Assembly: GCF_003855255.1 (NCBI RefSeq)
Contig: NZ_CP034072.1
Span: 3,402,727-3,466,726 of the forward strand
From: Mycolicibacterium nivoides
GTDB taxonomy: Bacteria > Actinomycetota > Actinomycetes > Mycobacteriales > Mycobacteriaceae
Length of the DNA stretch: 64,000 nucleotides
Reading direction: 5' to 3'
In this document: one piece after another, positions 33,009 to 41,617 of the stretch
Position numbering within the stretch: position 1 is the stretch's first letter
Layout: each line of letters opens with the position of its first letter
Program-made: the position numbers and the translations under genes
The notes under the pieces: model-generated
Database searches by the model: none
Told to the model about the DNA's origin: nothing
The model's input: the letters and a program-made list of their open reading frames with translations, nothing else

Positions 33009-33250
33009 TGACCGCCACAACGACGCATTTCCCCAGTCAGAAGGCGCCCTGCGGACGCACCACCCAGGGCGACCACCATATCGAGGATGACGACGACGGC
33101 CTGAATTTCGACGACTTCACGTTCGCCTGCGGCTGCCGCGAGACTCGGCACACCTACCACGACGGCTGCGTGAGCATCCGCACCATCAGGCACGACGGCA
33201 AAGTCCTCCGAGACGAGCGCTGCCGCGAACATGAGGCCTTCGAAGTCTGA
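33005..33250 (+). CDS. Small Cys/His-rich protein ahead of frdA
   Basis: An 81-residue acidic protein with CGCRETRHTYHDGC in the middle and further cysteines at both ends (APCGR and ERCREH). The CxC...C...C spacing resembles a small zinc-finger of the DPH/CSL kind, but the usual flanking residues are not complete, so the family is not certain. It starts with ATGATG overlapping the synthetase stop and has GAGGAGGCGGG upstream. It precedes frdA by nine bases and is probably in the frd operon. Confidence 0.65.
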   Translation: MMTATTTHFPSQKAPCGRTTQGDHHIEDDDDGLNFDDFTFACGCRETRHTYHDGCVSIRTIRHDGKVLRDERCREHEAFEV

Positions 33251-33259
33251 GATCAGCCG

Positions 33260-35002
33260 ATGACGGCCTCACACGACATAGTGGTGATCGGAGGGGGCGG
33301 CGCCGGTCTGCGCGCCGCGATCGCCATCGCCGAGACCGACCCGCGGCTGTCCGTGGCGATCGTGTCGAAGGTGTACCCGATGCGCAGCCACACCGTCTCG
33401 GCCGAAGGCGGGGCCGCCGCCGTGGCGGGGGCCGACGACAGCATCGACGAACACGCCTACGACACGATTTCCGGCGGGGACTGGCTGTGCGATCAGGACG
33501 CCGTCGAAGCGTTCGTCGCCGAGGCGCCCCGTGAGCTCATGCAGCTCGAGCACTGGGGTTGCCCGTGGAGCCGGACCCCGGACGGGCACATCGCTGTTCG
33601 CGCCTTCGGCGGCATGAAGAAGCTGCGCACCTGGTTCGCCGCCGACAAGACCGGGTTCCACCTGCTGCACACCCTGTTCCAGCGGGTGCTGTCCTATCCG
33701 GGGATCGCGCGTTACGACGAATGGTTCGCCACCACACTGCTCGTCGACGACGGTGCGGTTCGCGGTCTGGTCGCGATCGAGCTGGCCACCGGACGGATCG
33801 AGACCATCCTGGCCGACGCCGTGATCATGTGCACCGGCGGCTGCGGCCGGGTGTTCCCGTTCACCACCAACGCCAACATCAAGACCGGGGACGGAATGGC
33901 GTTGGCGTTCCGGGCCGGAGCACCGCTCAAGGACATGGAATTCGTGCAGTACCACCCCACCGGATTGCCGTTCACCGGCATCCTGATCACCGAGGCTGCC
34001 CGCGCCGAGGGGGGATGGCTGCTCAACAAGGACGGCTACCGGTACCTGCAGGACTACGACCTGGGCACGCCCACACCGGAACCCAAGCTGCGCAGCATGG
34101 AACTCGGCCCGCGTGACCGGTTGTCGCAGGCGTTCGTCCACGAGCTGGACAAGGGCCGCACCGACGAAACCCCTTACGGACCGGTGGTTTACCTGGACTT
34201 ACGACACCTGGGCGCAAAGCTCATCGACGCGAAGCTGCCGTTCGTCCGGGAGCTGTGCCGCGACTATCAGCACATCGACCCGGTCTCCGAGCTGGTGCCG
34301 GTGCGACCCGTCGTGCACTACATGATGGGTGGCGTCCACACCGATATCACGGGTGCCACAACACTTCCCGGGCTCTACGCGGCCGGCGAGACCGCGTGCG
34401 TCAGCATCAACGGGGCCAACCGGCTTGGTTCCAACTCATTGCCCGAACTGCTGGTGTTCGGCGCCCGCGCCGGATGTGCCGCGGCCGAGTACGTGTCGCG
34501 GGCCGGCTCGGCCTCCGCCTCGGTGCAGACGCAGGCCCACACCGAGGAAGAGCGCCTGGAACACGACCTGAGCCGGCGCGCCGAAAGCGGCAGCGAACGC
34601 ATCGCCGACATCCGCACCGACATGCAGAGCGTGCTGGAGACCGCGGCAGGCATCTACCGCGACGGCCCGACCCTGACCAAGGCGGCCGAGCAGGTACGGG
34701 AGCTGCAGGAACGCTTCGCCAATGCCGGCATCGACGATCACAGCCACACCTTCAACACCGAGCTGCTGGCGTTTCTGGAGTTGTCGGGGATGCTCGACAT
34801 CGCCCAGACGATCATCGAATCCGCCTCACACCGCACCGAATCCCGCGGGGCACACCAGCGGACCGACTTCCCCAGCCGCGACGACGAGCAGTTCCTCGCC
34901 CACACCATGGCCCATCGAGAGCCCGACGGCTCAGCGCGGATCGACTACCTGCCGGTCACCATCACCCGCTGGCCACCGGGCGAACGCGTCTACGGGAGAT
35001 GA
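33260..35002 (+). CDS. frdA: Fumarate reductase / succinate dehydrogenase flavoprotein subunit
   Basis: A 580-residue FAD-binding subunit that interconverts fumarate and succinate. The dinucleotide motif is [13 protein letters not shown], and [10 protein letters not shown] carries His44, the residue that binds FAD covalently in this family. The substrate-site segments [19 protein letters not shown] and NRLGSNSL are intact. Length and the following B, C and D genes match the four-gene mycobacterial frdABCD operon (M. tuberculosis Rv1552-Rv1555) and not the sdh operons. It works on the inner face of the membrane and connects to the quinone pool. Confidence 0.92.
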   Translation: MTASHDIVVIGGGGAGLRAAIAIAETDPRLSVAIVSKVYPMRSHTVSAEGGAAAVAGADDSIDEHAYDTISGGDWLCDQDAVEAFVAEAPRELMQLEHWGCPWSRTPDGHIAVRAFGGMKKLRTWFAADKTGFHLLHTLFQRVLSYPGIARYDEWFATTLLVDDGAVRGLVAIELATGRIETILADAVIMCTGGCGRVFPFTTNANIKTGDGMALAFRAGAPLKDMEFVQYHPTGLPFTGILITEAARAEGGWLLNKDGYRYLQDYDLGTPTPEPKLRSMELGPRDRLSQAFVHELDKGRTDETPYGPVVYLDLRHLGAKLIDAKLPFVRELCRDYQHIDPVSELVPVRPVVHYMMGGVHTDITGATTLPGLYAAGETACVSINGANRLGSNSLPELLVFGARAGCAAAEYVSRAGSASASVQTQAHTEEERLEHDLSRRAESGSERIADIRTDMQSVLETAAGIYRDGPTLTKAAEQVRELQERFANAGIDDHSHTFNTELLAFLELSGMLDIAQTIIESASHRTESRGAHQRTDFPSRDDEQFLAHTMAHREPDGSARIDYLPVTITRWPPGERVYGR

Positions 35003-35003
35003 G

Positions 35004-35747
35004 ATGGCAGACCGAATTGTCATGGAGGTGGCTCGATATCGACCCGAAACCGATACCGAGCCGGTGGTGCAGTCCTACGACGTTCCGCTCACGCGCGAGT
35101 GGGCGGTCCTGGACGGACTGAACTACATCAAGGACCGGCTCGACGGCACCCTGAGCTTCCGGTGGTCATGCCGGATGGGGATCTGCGGCAGCTGCGGGAT
35201 GACGGTCAACGGTGACCCGAAACTGGCGTGCGCCACCTTTCTCGTCGACTACCTGCCCGGGCCGGTGCGGGTGGAACCCATGCGCAACTTCCCGGTGATC
35301 CGCGATCTCGTCGTCGACATCAGCGACTTCATGACCAAACTCCCCCGGGTCAAGCCGTGGCTCATCCGCGACGACGACGCACCGGCCGAGGACGGCGAAT
35401 ACCTCCAGACGCCAGCCGAACTGGATGAGTTCAAGCAGTTCAGCATGTGCATCAACTGCATGCTGTGCTACTCCGCGTGCCCCGTCTACGCCCTGGATCC
35501 GGACTTCCTCGGGCCCGCGGCGATCGCGCTGGCCCAGCGGTACAACCTGGATTCCCGCGACGAGGGCGAGGAAGAACGTCGCGATGTGCTGGCCGCCGCC
35601 GACGGGGCGTGGGCGTGCACGTACGTCGGTGAATGTTCGGTGGCCTGCCCGAAAGGTGTCGATCCGGCCGGTGCGATTCAGCGCTACAAGCTCACGGCGG
35701 CAACACATTCGGCGAAGAGCCTGCTGCTCCCGAGGGCCGCGCGATGA
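35004..35747 (+). CDS. frdB: Fumarate reductase iron-sulfur subunit
   Basis: A 247-residue electron-transfer subunit. The [2Fe-2S] ligands are Cys56, 61, 64 and 76 ([10 protein letters not shown]...CA). The C-terminal ferredoxin domain has [12 protein letters not shown] (Cys149, 152, 155, 159) and [14 protein letters not shown] (Cys205, 211, 215) for the [4Fe-4S] and [3Fe-4S] clusters. The ATG at 35004 follows GGGAGATGAG one base after the frdA stop; longer in-frame extensions run inside frdA. Its own stop overlaps frdC as ATGA. It passes electrons from menaquinol to FrdA. Confidence 0.93.
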   Translation: MADRIVMEVARYRPETDTEPVVQSYDVPLTREWAVLDGLNYIKDRLDGTLSFRWSCRMGICGSCGMTVNGDPKLACATFLVDYLPGPVRVEPMRNFPVIRDLVVDISDFMTKLPRVKPWLIRDDDAPAEDGEYLQTPAELDEFKQFSMCINCMLCYSACPVYALDPDFLGPAAIALAQRYNLDSRDEGEEERRDVLAAADGAWACTYVGECSVACPKGVDPAGAIQRYKLTAATHSAKSLLLPRAAR

Positions 35748-36118
35748 CAACGTATCGACAGCCCGTCCCCCTGTTGTGGTGGGTCAAACGACCCTCCTAC
35801 CTGCGGTACATGCTGCGCGAGGCCAGTTGTAAGTTCGTGGCCTGGTCGGTGGTGTACCTGGGATTGTTGGTGTGGGCGCTCGGCACGGACCGCTACGACT
35901 GGTTTCAGGATTTCAGCACCCACCCCGTGGTGATCGCGCTGAACGTGGTGACACTGGCATTCCTGTTGTTGCACACTGTGACCTGGTTCAGCCTCGCGCC
36001 GCGCGCGATGGTCGTGCATCTGCGGGGCCGGCGGGTTCCCGCGGGTGCGGTGCTCGCCGGCCATTACGCCGCATGGCTTGTCGTCTCGGTAGTGATCGCA
36101 TGGGTGGTGCTGGCATGA
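35744..36118 (+). CDS. frdC: Fumarate reductase membrane anchor subunit C
   Basis: A 124-residue membrane subunit with three hydrophobic segments (about 32-50, 60-82 and 100-122) and an N-terminal [23 protein letters not shown] that matches FrdC proteins. Its histidines near the second and third helices are candidates for quinone contacts. The ATG at 35744 overlaps the frdB stop. Its stop overlaps a 22-codon ORF that in turn overlaps frdD. Confidence 0.88.
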   Translation: MTTYRQPVPLLWWVKRPSYLRYMLREASCKFVAWSVVYLGLLVWALGTDRYDWFQDFSTHPVVIALNVVTLAFLLLHTVTWFSLAPRAMVVHLRGRRVPAGAVLAGHYAAWLVVSVVIAWVVLA

Positions 36119-36183
36119 GCGACGATTGCGGAGCGAATCAACGGCAGGCATGCGGCGACCGAGCCTGCGAGGGGGCCGCATGA
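36115..36183 (+). CDS. Possible 22-residue peptide coupled between frdC and frdD
   Basis: ATG at 36115 overlaps the frdC stop (ATGA) and its TGA at 36181-36183 overlaps the frdD ATG at 36180 (ATGA again). The peptide, beginning [11 protein letters not shown], has three cysteines in 22 residues and no membrane segment. Two four-base stop-start overlaps suggest that ribosomes leaving frdC may translate it before reaching frdD. It could be a functional microprotein, only a coupling device, or chance; frdD has no obvious Shine-Dalgarno sequence of its own. Confidence 0.45.
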   Translation: MSDDCGANQRQACGDRACEGAA

Positions 36184-36539
36184 GCGCGCCGGCCCGCCGG
36201 ACGCCGGAACCGTTCTTCTGGCTGTTGTTCTCGGCCGGCGGCATGGTGACCGCGCTGACACTGCCGGTGCTGATGTTGCTGTTCGGCGTGGCGTTCCCGC
36301 TCGGCCTGATCGACGCGCCCGACCCCGCACATCTGCTGGCCGTGGTGCGTAATCCGCTGACCAGGATCGTGCTGGCCGGCATCTTCGTGCTGGGGTTGTT
36401 CCACTGGGCGCACAGGTTCCGCTTCATGCTCGAACACGGCCTGAAGCTCGGCCGCTTCGACCGGGCGATCGCGGTCTGCAGTTACGGCGCGGCCGTTCTG
36501 GGCTCGATCGTGGCGATCTGGGTGCTGGTCACCCTGTAG
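36180..36539 (+). CDS. frdD: Fumarate reductase membrane anchor subunit D
   Basis: A 119-residue membrane protein with three hydrophobic segments (about 12-38, 58-78 and 92-118) and PEPFFWLLFSAGGMV near the start, typical of FrdD. LFHWAHRFRFMLEHGL between the second and third helices contains the conserved His-Arg cluster near the quinone site. The ATG at 36180 overlaps the stop of the 22-codon ORF. The gene ends two bases before a long hairpin. Confidence 0.87.
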   Translation: MSAPARRTPEPFFWLLFSAGGMVTALTLPVLMLLFGVAFPLGLIDAPDPAHLLAVVRNPLTRIVLAGIFVLGLFHWAHRFRFMLEHGLKLGRFDRAIAVCSYGAAVLGSIVAIWVLVTL

Positions 36540-36541
36540 CG

Positions 36542-36601
36542 GCGAGCAGACACAAAACTGCCCATTTTCCCTGGAGAAAGGGCAGTTTTGCGTCTGCTCG
36601 C
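36542..36601. terminator. Long hairpin of the GCGAGCAGAC family, end of frd operon
   Basis: Two 22-base arms (36542-36563 and 36580-36601) pair with one mismatch around a 16-base loop. The outer sequence GCGAGCAGAC and the inner ACTGCCC/GGGCAGT resemble an intergenic hairpin I recall as frequent in mycobacterial genomes. It sits between the convergent frdD and SRPBCC genes and can terminate both. A diverged relative is at 59223-59287. Confidence 0.75.
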
Positions 36602-36609
36602 GAGAGAAA

Positions 36610-37059
36610 TTACGACGATGCGTACAGCGACTTGAACTTGTTGAGCGACTGCTGGATATCGCCCTTGAGCGCGGCGGCGACCACCATGCCGATCGGCCCG
36701 AACAGGGCAGGCCCACCGAGGTGCACGTCGAAGGTGACCTTCGCGCCGTCCACTGCATCAACGGCGGCCGGCGCGATCTTTCCGATCAGCTTGACCTTTA
36801 CCCCGCCACGGCCATCGCCGTTGAGGGTCAAGGAGTGCGGCGGCTTGTAGTTCACCAGCGTCCACTTCACGCGGTTCAGCATCCCCTTGACTTCGACGAT
36901 CGAGTCGATGACCGTGCCCTTTTCCAGGGTTTCGGGCAGCTTCGACCGCCAGGCCCGGTGGATGCTGAGCCATTCGTCGTACCGGGACAGATCAGAGGCG
37001 TATTCCCACGCCTTCTCCGGCGGCAACGGAACATCGACGGAGACAGACAATTTGGCCAT
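36610..37059 (-). CDS. SRPBCC (START-like) protein, Rv0910-type toxin
   Basis: A 149-residue SRPBCC-fold protein starting AKLSVSVDVPLPPEKAWEYA, with WRSKLPETLEKGTV and the C-terminal GPALFGPIGMVVAAALKGD. It closely resembles what I recall of M. tuberculosis Rv0910, reported as the toxin of the Rv0909/Rv0910 toxin-antitoxin pair. The gene starts three bases after the Rv0909-like antitoxin stop and follows ctpE in the same order as in M. tuberculosis. The pocket of the fold could hold a hydrophobic ligand; the toxic mechanism is not known to me. Confidence 0.85.
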   Translation of the reverse strand: MAKLSVSVDVPLPPEKAWEYASDLSRYDEWLSIHRAWRSKLPETLEKGTVIDSIVEVKGMLNRVKWTLVNYKPPHSLTLNGDGRGGVKVKLIGKIAPAAVDAVDGAKVTFDVHLGGPALFGPIGMVVAAALKGDIQQSLNKFKSLYASS

Positions 37060-37062
37060 GAG

Positions 37063-37242
37063 CTACTGCTGCGGTTCTTCCTTGTTGATGGCGTTCTTCG
37101 CGGCTTCCTGTGCCTTGTCGACCGCGCCGGAATACTTGCCCTGCGTCTTCTCGTCGATGACGTCGCCGGCCTTCTCGATGGCCTGCTCGACCTTGTCAGC
37201 GTTCTGCGACAAAAGGTCCTTGGCCTTGTCCAGGAATCCCAT
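37063..37242 (-). CDS. Rv0909-type antitoxin
   Basis: A 59-residue, highly charged, Lys/Glu/Ala-rich protein that is probably all-helical. It begins MGFLDKAKDLLSQNADKVEQ and ends NKEEPQQ, the pattern of the MT0933/Rv0909 antitoxin family. It lies directly upstream of the SRPBCC gene, three bases apart, so the antitoxin is made first, as expected of such pairs. GGTGGGC ahead of the ATG at 37242 may serve as the ribosome site. Confidence 0.8.
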   Translation of the reverse strand: MGFLDKAKDLLSQNADKVEQAIEKAGDVIDEKTQGKYSGAVDKAQEAAKNAINKEEPQQ

Positions 37243-37312
37243 CAGCCCACCCTATCTTCTCGATTTCGTCTCGGTGTTCAACCGAGCCCCGCAACATTGT
37301 CCCCGTAGCCAG

Positions 37313-39688
37313 CTATCTCCACAACCGCCGCTTCTCGCCCAGCACCACGCCCTGCACCCACCACAGCGCCTCGATCAACGCGGCCCCGACCAGGCCAATG
37401 CCCAGCGCGATCGCGGTGACCTTCAGATTCGACGGATCCAGCATGAACAGACGCTGAGCCAGCGGCAAACAGAAGATCAGCACATACGCCAGCCCTGACC
37501 CCGCGACCAGGGCCACGCGCCACCACTCATACGGCCGGGCCACCACCGACAGCACCCACAACGAGGACACCAACAAGGTGATCAGCGCTGCCGTCGACGC
37601 CTGGGTCTGCTCCGCCGGGCTGGCCGCCCGGCCCTGATAGGCCACCAGGTAGGAGACGAACGTGACGGTGCCGACGACCAGACCCGAGGGCAGCGCCGCC
37701 GTCATCACCCGGCGCACGAAACCCGAATGGGCCCGTTCGTTGTTCGGAGCCAGCGACAGGATGAAGGCCGGGATGCCGATGGTGAACCAGGCCGCGATGG
37801 TGACGTGGATCGGCTGGAACGGGAACAGCAGTGGATCGGTGCCGAACCATTCGGCGGACAGCCCGGCGAACCCCACCAGGATCGCCAACAGCACCGAGTA
37901 GACGGTCTTGGTGAGGAACAGGTTCGAGACCCGCTCGATGTTGCCGATCACCCGGCGGCCCTCGCCGACCACATAGGGCAGCGTGGCGAACTTGTTGTCC
38001 AACAACACGATCTGCGCCACCGCGCGCGAGGCCGAACTGCCCGAACCCATCGCGACGCCGATGTCGGCGTCCTTGAGGGCCAGCACGTCGTTGACGCCGT
38101 CCCCGGTCATGGCCACCGTGTGCCCGCGCGACTGCAGGGCATGGACCATCGCCCGCTTCTGGTCCGGACGCACCCGGCCGAACGTGGTGTACTCCTCCAG
38201 CGCGTCGGCCAACTGTTCCGGTTCGTGGGGCAGCTGCCGGGCGTCCATCGTCTCGCCGTGCAGGCCCAGTTTGCCTGCCACCGCACCCACCGACACCGCA
38301 TTGTCGCCGGAGATCACCTTGACCGAAACATGCTGGGAAGAAAAGTAATCGAGAGTCTCACCGGCGTCAGGACGGATCCGCTGCTCGAGCACCACCAGGG
38401 CAACGGGCGTGACGGTGCCGGGCGCGCCCGGCGCGTCGACAGCCAGATCGGAGGACCCGACCAGCAGCACCCGCAGCCCCTGGGCACCGATCTGCTCGGC
38501 CTGCTCGGCCACCGGAGAGGTGGAATCCAGCAGCACGTCGGGGGCGCCGATCACCCAGTTGCCGTGCTCGCCGTAGGACGCACCGCTCCACTTGGTGGCC
38601 GACTTGAACGGGGCTGTCGCGGTGGCGGTCCAGCCCGGCGGCTCGCTGTAGGCCTCGGCGATGGCCACCATGCTGGCGTTGGGCCGGGCGTCGTCAGCGG
38701 CCAGCTGCGCCAACACCGCAGCCACATCAGCCTCGTTGAACGGTTTGAGATCGCTTACCCGCATACCGTTTTCGGTCAGCGTGCCGGTCTTGTCGGCACA
38801 CACCACGTCGACCCGGGCCAGACCCTCGATCGCGGGAAGCTCGTTGACCAGACACTGACGCCGGCCCAACCGCACCACCCCGACCGCGAACGCGAGCGAG
38901 GTCATCAGCACCAGACCTTCGGGCACCATCGGCACCAGTGCGCCCACCATGCGCAACACCGCGTCATGCCAGTCGGCGTGTGTGGTGAACAGCTGGGTGT
39001 AGATGGTGAGCAGGCCGGCGGGCACCAACAGGTAAGTGATGAACTGCAGGATCTTGTTGATGCCGTTGCGCAGTTCGGATTTCACCAGGGTGAACTTGGA
39101 GGCCTCCTCGGCCAGCTTGGCGGCGTACGCCTCGTGCCCGACCTTGGTGGCCCGGTAGGCGCCGGAGCCTGCCACCACGAAACTGCCCGACATCACCGTG
39201 TCACCGGCATCTTTGGCGATCGGGTCGGCCTCACCGGTCAGCAGCGACTCGTCGACCTCGAGGTTGGATTCCTCGATGACCTCGCCGTCCACCACGATCT
39301 GATCGCCGGGCCCGAGTTCGATGATGTCGTCGAGCACCACCTCACTGGGCAGCACTGCGCGAGCACCGGATTCCCTGCGGACCGTGGGCTTGGCCTGCCC
39401 GACGATGGCCAGCTTGTCCAGGGTCTGTTTGGCCCGGACCTCCTGGATGATGCCGATCGCGCTGTTGGCGATGATCAGCAGGCCGAACGCGCCATTGATC
39501 ACCGACCCGGTGGACATCACGATCAGGAACAGCACACCCAGAATCGCGTTGATCCGGGTGAACACGTTGCCGCGGATGATGTCCGAGATGCTGCGCGCAG
39601 CACGCGTCGGCACGTCGTTGGTCTTACCCGCCGCAACCCGCTCGGCCACCTCGGCATCGGTGAGACCAGTGACATTGATCGTCGTCAT
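37313..39688 (-). CDS. ctpE: P-type cation ATPase CtpE
   Basis: A 791-residue P-type ATPase. LLTGEADP (TGE at 151-153) is the phosphatase loop, VPEGLV at 255-260 the transmembrane ion-site proline, DKTGTLT with Asp299 as the phosphorylated residue, and [16 protein letters not shown] the hinge. Ten membrane segments can be counted. Position among echA6, the metallo-beta-lactamase-fold gene and the Rv0909/Rv0910 pair identifies it as the orthologue of Rv0908, studied in M. smegmatis as a calcium-uptake ATPase. The gene equivalent to Rv0907 is missing between it and the next gene upstream. Confidence 0.9.
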   Translation of the reverse strand: MTTINVTGLTDAEVAERVAAGKTNDVPTRAARSISDIIRGNVFTRINAILGVLFLIVMSTGSVINGAFGLLIIANSAIGIIQEVRAKQTLDKLAIVGQAKPTVRRESGARAVLPSEVVLDDIIELGPGDQIVVDGEVIEESNLEVDESLLTGEADPIAKDAGDTVMSGSFVVAGSGAYRATKVGHEAYAAKLAEEASKFTLVKSELRNGINKILQFITYLLVPAGLLTIYTQLFTTHADWHDAVLRMVGALVPMVPEGLVLMTSLAFAVGVVRLGRRQCLVNELPAIEGLARVDVVCADKTGTLTENGMRVSDLKPFNEADVAAVLAQLAADDARPNASMVAIAEAYSEPPGWTATATAPFKSATKWSGASYGEHGNWVIGAPDVLLDSTSPVAEQAEQIGAQGLRVLLVGSSDLAVDAPGAPGTVTPVALVVLEQRIRPDAGETLDYFSSQHVSVKVISGDNAVSVGAVAGKLGLHGETMDARQLPHEPEQLADALEEYTTFGRVRPDQKRAMVHALQSRGHTVAMTGDGVNDVLALKDADIGVAMGSGSSASRAVAQIVLLDNKFATLPYVVGEGRRVIGNIERVSNLFLTKTVYSVLLAILVGFAGLSAEWFGTDPLLFPFQPIHVTIAAWFTIGIPAFILSLAPNNERAHSGFVRRVMTAALPSGLVVGTVTFVSYLVAYQGRAASPAEQTQASTAALITLLVSSLWVLSVVARPYEWWRVALVAGSGLAYVLIFCLPLAQRLFMLDPSNLKVTAIALGIGLVGAALIEALWWVQGVVLGEKRRLWR

Positions 39689-39748
39689 TCGCCCTCGTCC
39701 CGTTCGGTGTCGTCAAGCTCGGACGTCAGTTTGCCACCGCCGGGGCGG

Positions 39749-40855
39749 TCAGAACTCCCACCACGGGTCGAGCGCCGCAGATTCGGCGTCCACCCGCTGC
39801 CCCGGGCGCGGCACCGCGATCTGCACACCGGCCGGGTCGGCCGCCGTCAGCAACCGCCGCACCGGATCCGCCCACGGGTGCGGTGCCAGGCGGAAGGTGG
39901 CCCAGTGGACCGGCACCAGCAAGCCGGAATCGGTGACGTCCAGGTGGGCACGCACCGCTTCCTCGGGATTCATGTGGATGTCGGGCCAACTCGGGTGATA
40001 GGCCCCGACGGGAAGCAGGGTCAGATCGAAAGGCCCATGTTCCGAACCGATTTCGGAGAAGCTCTTGGTGTAGCCGGTATCCCCGCCGAAGAACGCCCGG
40101 TGCTGCGGCCCGATGAAGGCCCACGAGGCCCACAGCGTGGTGTTGCGCTGGAACAGCCGGCCGGAGAAGTGCCGGGCCGGCGTGCACACCAGGGTCAGCT
40201 CGCCGATCCGGTGGCTCTCGTTCCAGTCCAGCTCGACGATGCGGTCTTCCGGTATCCGCCACTTACGCAGATGGGCACCGATCCCCAGCGGCACCACGAA
40301 CGGCGCCCGCTGCGTGCGGACCAGACCCAGCACGGTCTCGATGTCGAGGTGGTCGTAGTGATCGTGACTGATCACCACGGCGTCGACGGCAGGCAGCGCC
40401 TCCAGCGGCAGCGGCGGTTCGTGCAGCCGCTGCGGTCCCACCACCCGCGACGGCGAGCAGCGACGGCTCCAGACCGGATCCGTCAGCACCCGGTAGCCGT
40501 CGATCTCGACCAGCGCGGTGGAGTGCCCGTACCAGGACACCGCGCACGTCGCGGCCTCCGCCTCGACCGGTTCGGCCAGCGGGATGGGCCCGGGTGGCCG
40601 GGTGGCCGACCGCGGGCCGAACATCTCGGCGATCAGCATGCGCCACTCTTCCCGGCTCATGCTGATCCCGGGCGAGGCCGGCTCGATGTTGACGAACACG
40701 CCGTCCGCGTACTGCAGAGACCGCTGCGCCACCGGGCGGATCTCGCGGGGCAGGGCCCCCACCGAGGCATAGGTCCCGTTCAGTGCGCGCAACAACCACC
40801 CGCCGGCCAGCAGTGACGCCGACCTCGCTCCCAACCGCAGCGCCGCGCGCAGCAC
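39749..40855 (-). CDS. Metallo-beta-lactamase fold hydrolase, Rv0906 type
   Basis: A 368-residue protein of the NAPE-PLD/UlaG-like branch of the metallo-beta-lactamase fold. The metal motif is VISHDHYDHLD, with further ligands in CTPARHFSG, FFGGDTGY and the C-terminal VPVHWATF. An N-terminal hydrophobic segment suggests membrane association. The GTG at 40855 follows the echA6 stop by one base; upstream in-frame codons lie over echA6 in another frame. By synteny it corresponds to Rv0906. Its likely activity is a phosphodiesterase or lipid amidase/phospholipase-like hydrolysis, which is inference. Confidence 0.87.
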   Translation of the reverse strand: MLRAALRLGARSASLLAGGWLLRALNGTYASVGALPREIRPVAQRSLQYADGVFVNIEPASPGISMSREEWRMLIAEMFGPRSATRPPGPIPLAEPVEAEAATCAVSWYGHSTALVEIDGYRVLTDPVWSRRCSPSRVVGPQRLHEPPLPLEALPAVDAVVISHDHYDHLDIETVLGLVRTQRAPFVVPLGIGAHLRKWRIPEDRIVELDWNESHRIGELTLVCTPARHFSGRLFQRNTTLWASWAFIGPQHRAFFGGDTGYTKSFSEIGSEHGPFDLTLLPVGAYHPSWPDIHMNPEEAVRAHLDVTDSGLLVPVHWATFRLAPHPWADPVRRLLTAADPAGVQIAVPRPGQRVDAESAALDPWWEF

Positions 40856-40856
40856 G

Positions 40857-41591
40857 TCAGGCCCCGGTGAAGTTGGGCGGCCGCTTCTCGATCCGCGCCA
40901 CCTGCGCCTCGATGACGTCCTTGGAAGCCCACGCCTTGTCGAACAGCTCCTTGTGGGCCGGCCACGACTCCTCGTAGGCACCGTCGTCGTTGAGCACGCG
41001 CTTGGCATGCTGCAACGCCAGCGGTGCGAAGCCGGCCAGCTCGGCGGCCCACTTCTGCGCGTCGGCCAGCGTGCCGATGCGGTTGGCCATCCCGGTCTGC
41101 AGCGCGGTCTCGGCGGTGAGCTTCTCGGCGCCGAGCAGCATGCCCCGTGCCCGGCCGTAGCCGACCAGCGAGGTCAGCCGCCGGATGCTCCAGTTGTCCA
41201 AGGCCAGGCCGTACCGCGCGACCGGGAACTGGAAATAGGCGTCGGGGGCGACGACCCGCAGATCGCAGATCATGGAAAGAATCACACCCGCGCCGATCGC
41301 CGGGCCGTTGATCGCGCCGATGACCGGAACCGGGGCCTTGTCGATCGCCAGGTTCAGGGCCAGCGCCTTGTCGGGCAGCTGCTCGGCCATGCCCGCCGCA
41401 TCGGTCAGGTCGGCGCCGGAGCTGAACACCGAACCCGCCCCGGTCAGCACGATGGCCCGGATATCTTCGCCCGCGGCGTTCTCCACCGCCTCCCGCAGAC
41501 TGTCGACAAGCTCGCAGTTCAGCGCGTTGCGCCGCTCTTCGCGTTGCAGTTCCAGGGTCAGGACATTGCCGTCTCTGGTCACACCAATCAT
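40857..41591 (-). CDS. echA6: Enoyl-CoA hydratase-fold protein EchA6
   Basis: A 244-residue crotonase-fold protein whose sequence closely follows M. tuberculosis EchA6 ([53 protein letters not shown]). Rv EchA6 binds fatty acyl-CoA and feeds FAS-II for mycolic acid synthesis and is reported to lack normal hydratase activity. In agreement, the first catalytic region ([13 protein letters not shown]) has no glutamate in the expected place. It is divergent from accD3, with about 26 bases between the starts. Confidence 0.9.
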   Translation of the reverse strand: MIGVTRDGNVLTLELQREERRNALNCELVDSLREAVENAAGEDIRAIVLTGAGSVFSSGADLTDAAGMAEQLPDKALALNLAIDKAPVPVIGAINGPAIGAGVILSMICDLRVVAPDAYFQFPVARYGLALDNWSIRRLTSLVGYGRARGMLLGAEKLTAETALQTGMANRIGTLADAQKWAAELAGFAPLALQHAKRVLNDDGAYEESWPAHKELFDKAWASKDVIEAQVARIEKRPPNFTGA

Positions 41592-41617
41592 GTGGCCAGC
41601 CTATATACGCTCAAGCC

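Noticed and set aside
37727..40816. A 1029-codon open frame on the plus strand
   Set aside because: It lies antisense to ctpE and the metallo-beta-lactamase gene and has the His/Gly/Arg-rich composition produced by reading GC-rich codons on the wrong strand. The opposite strand has full domain motifs.
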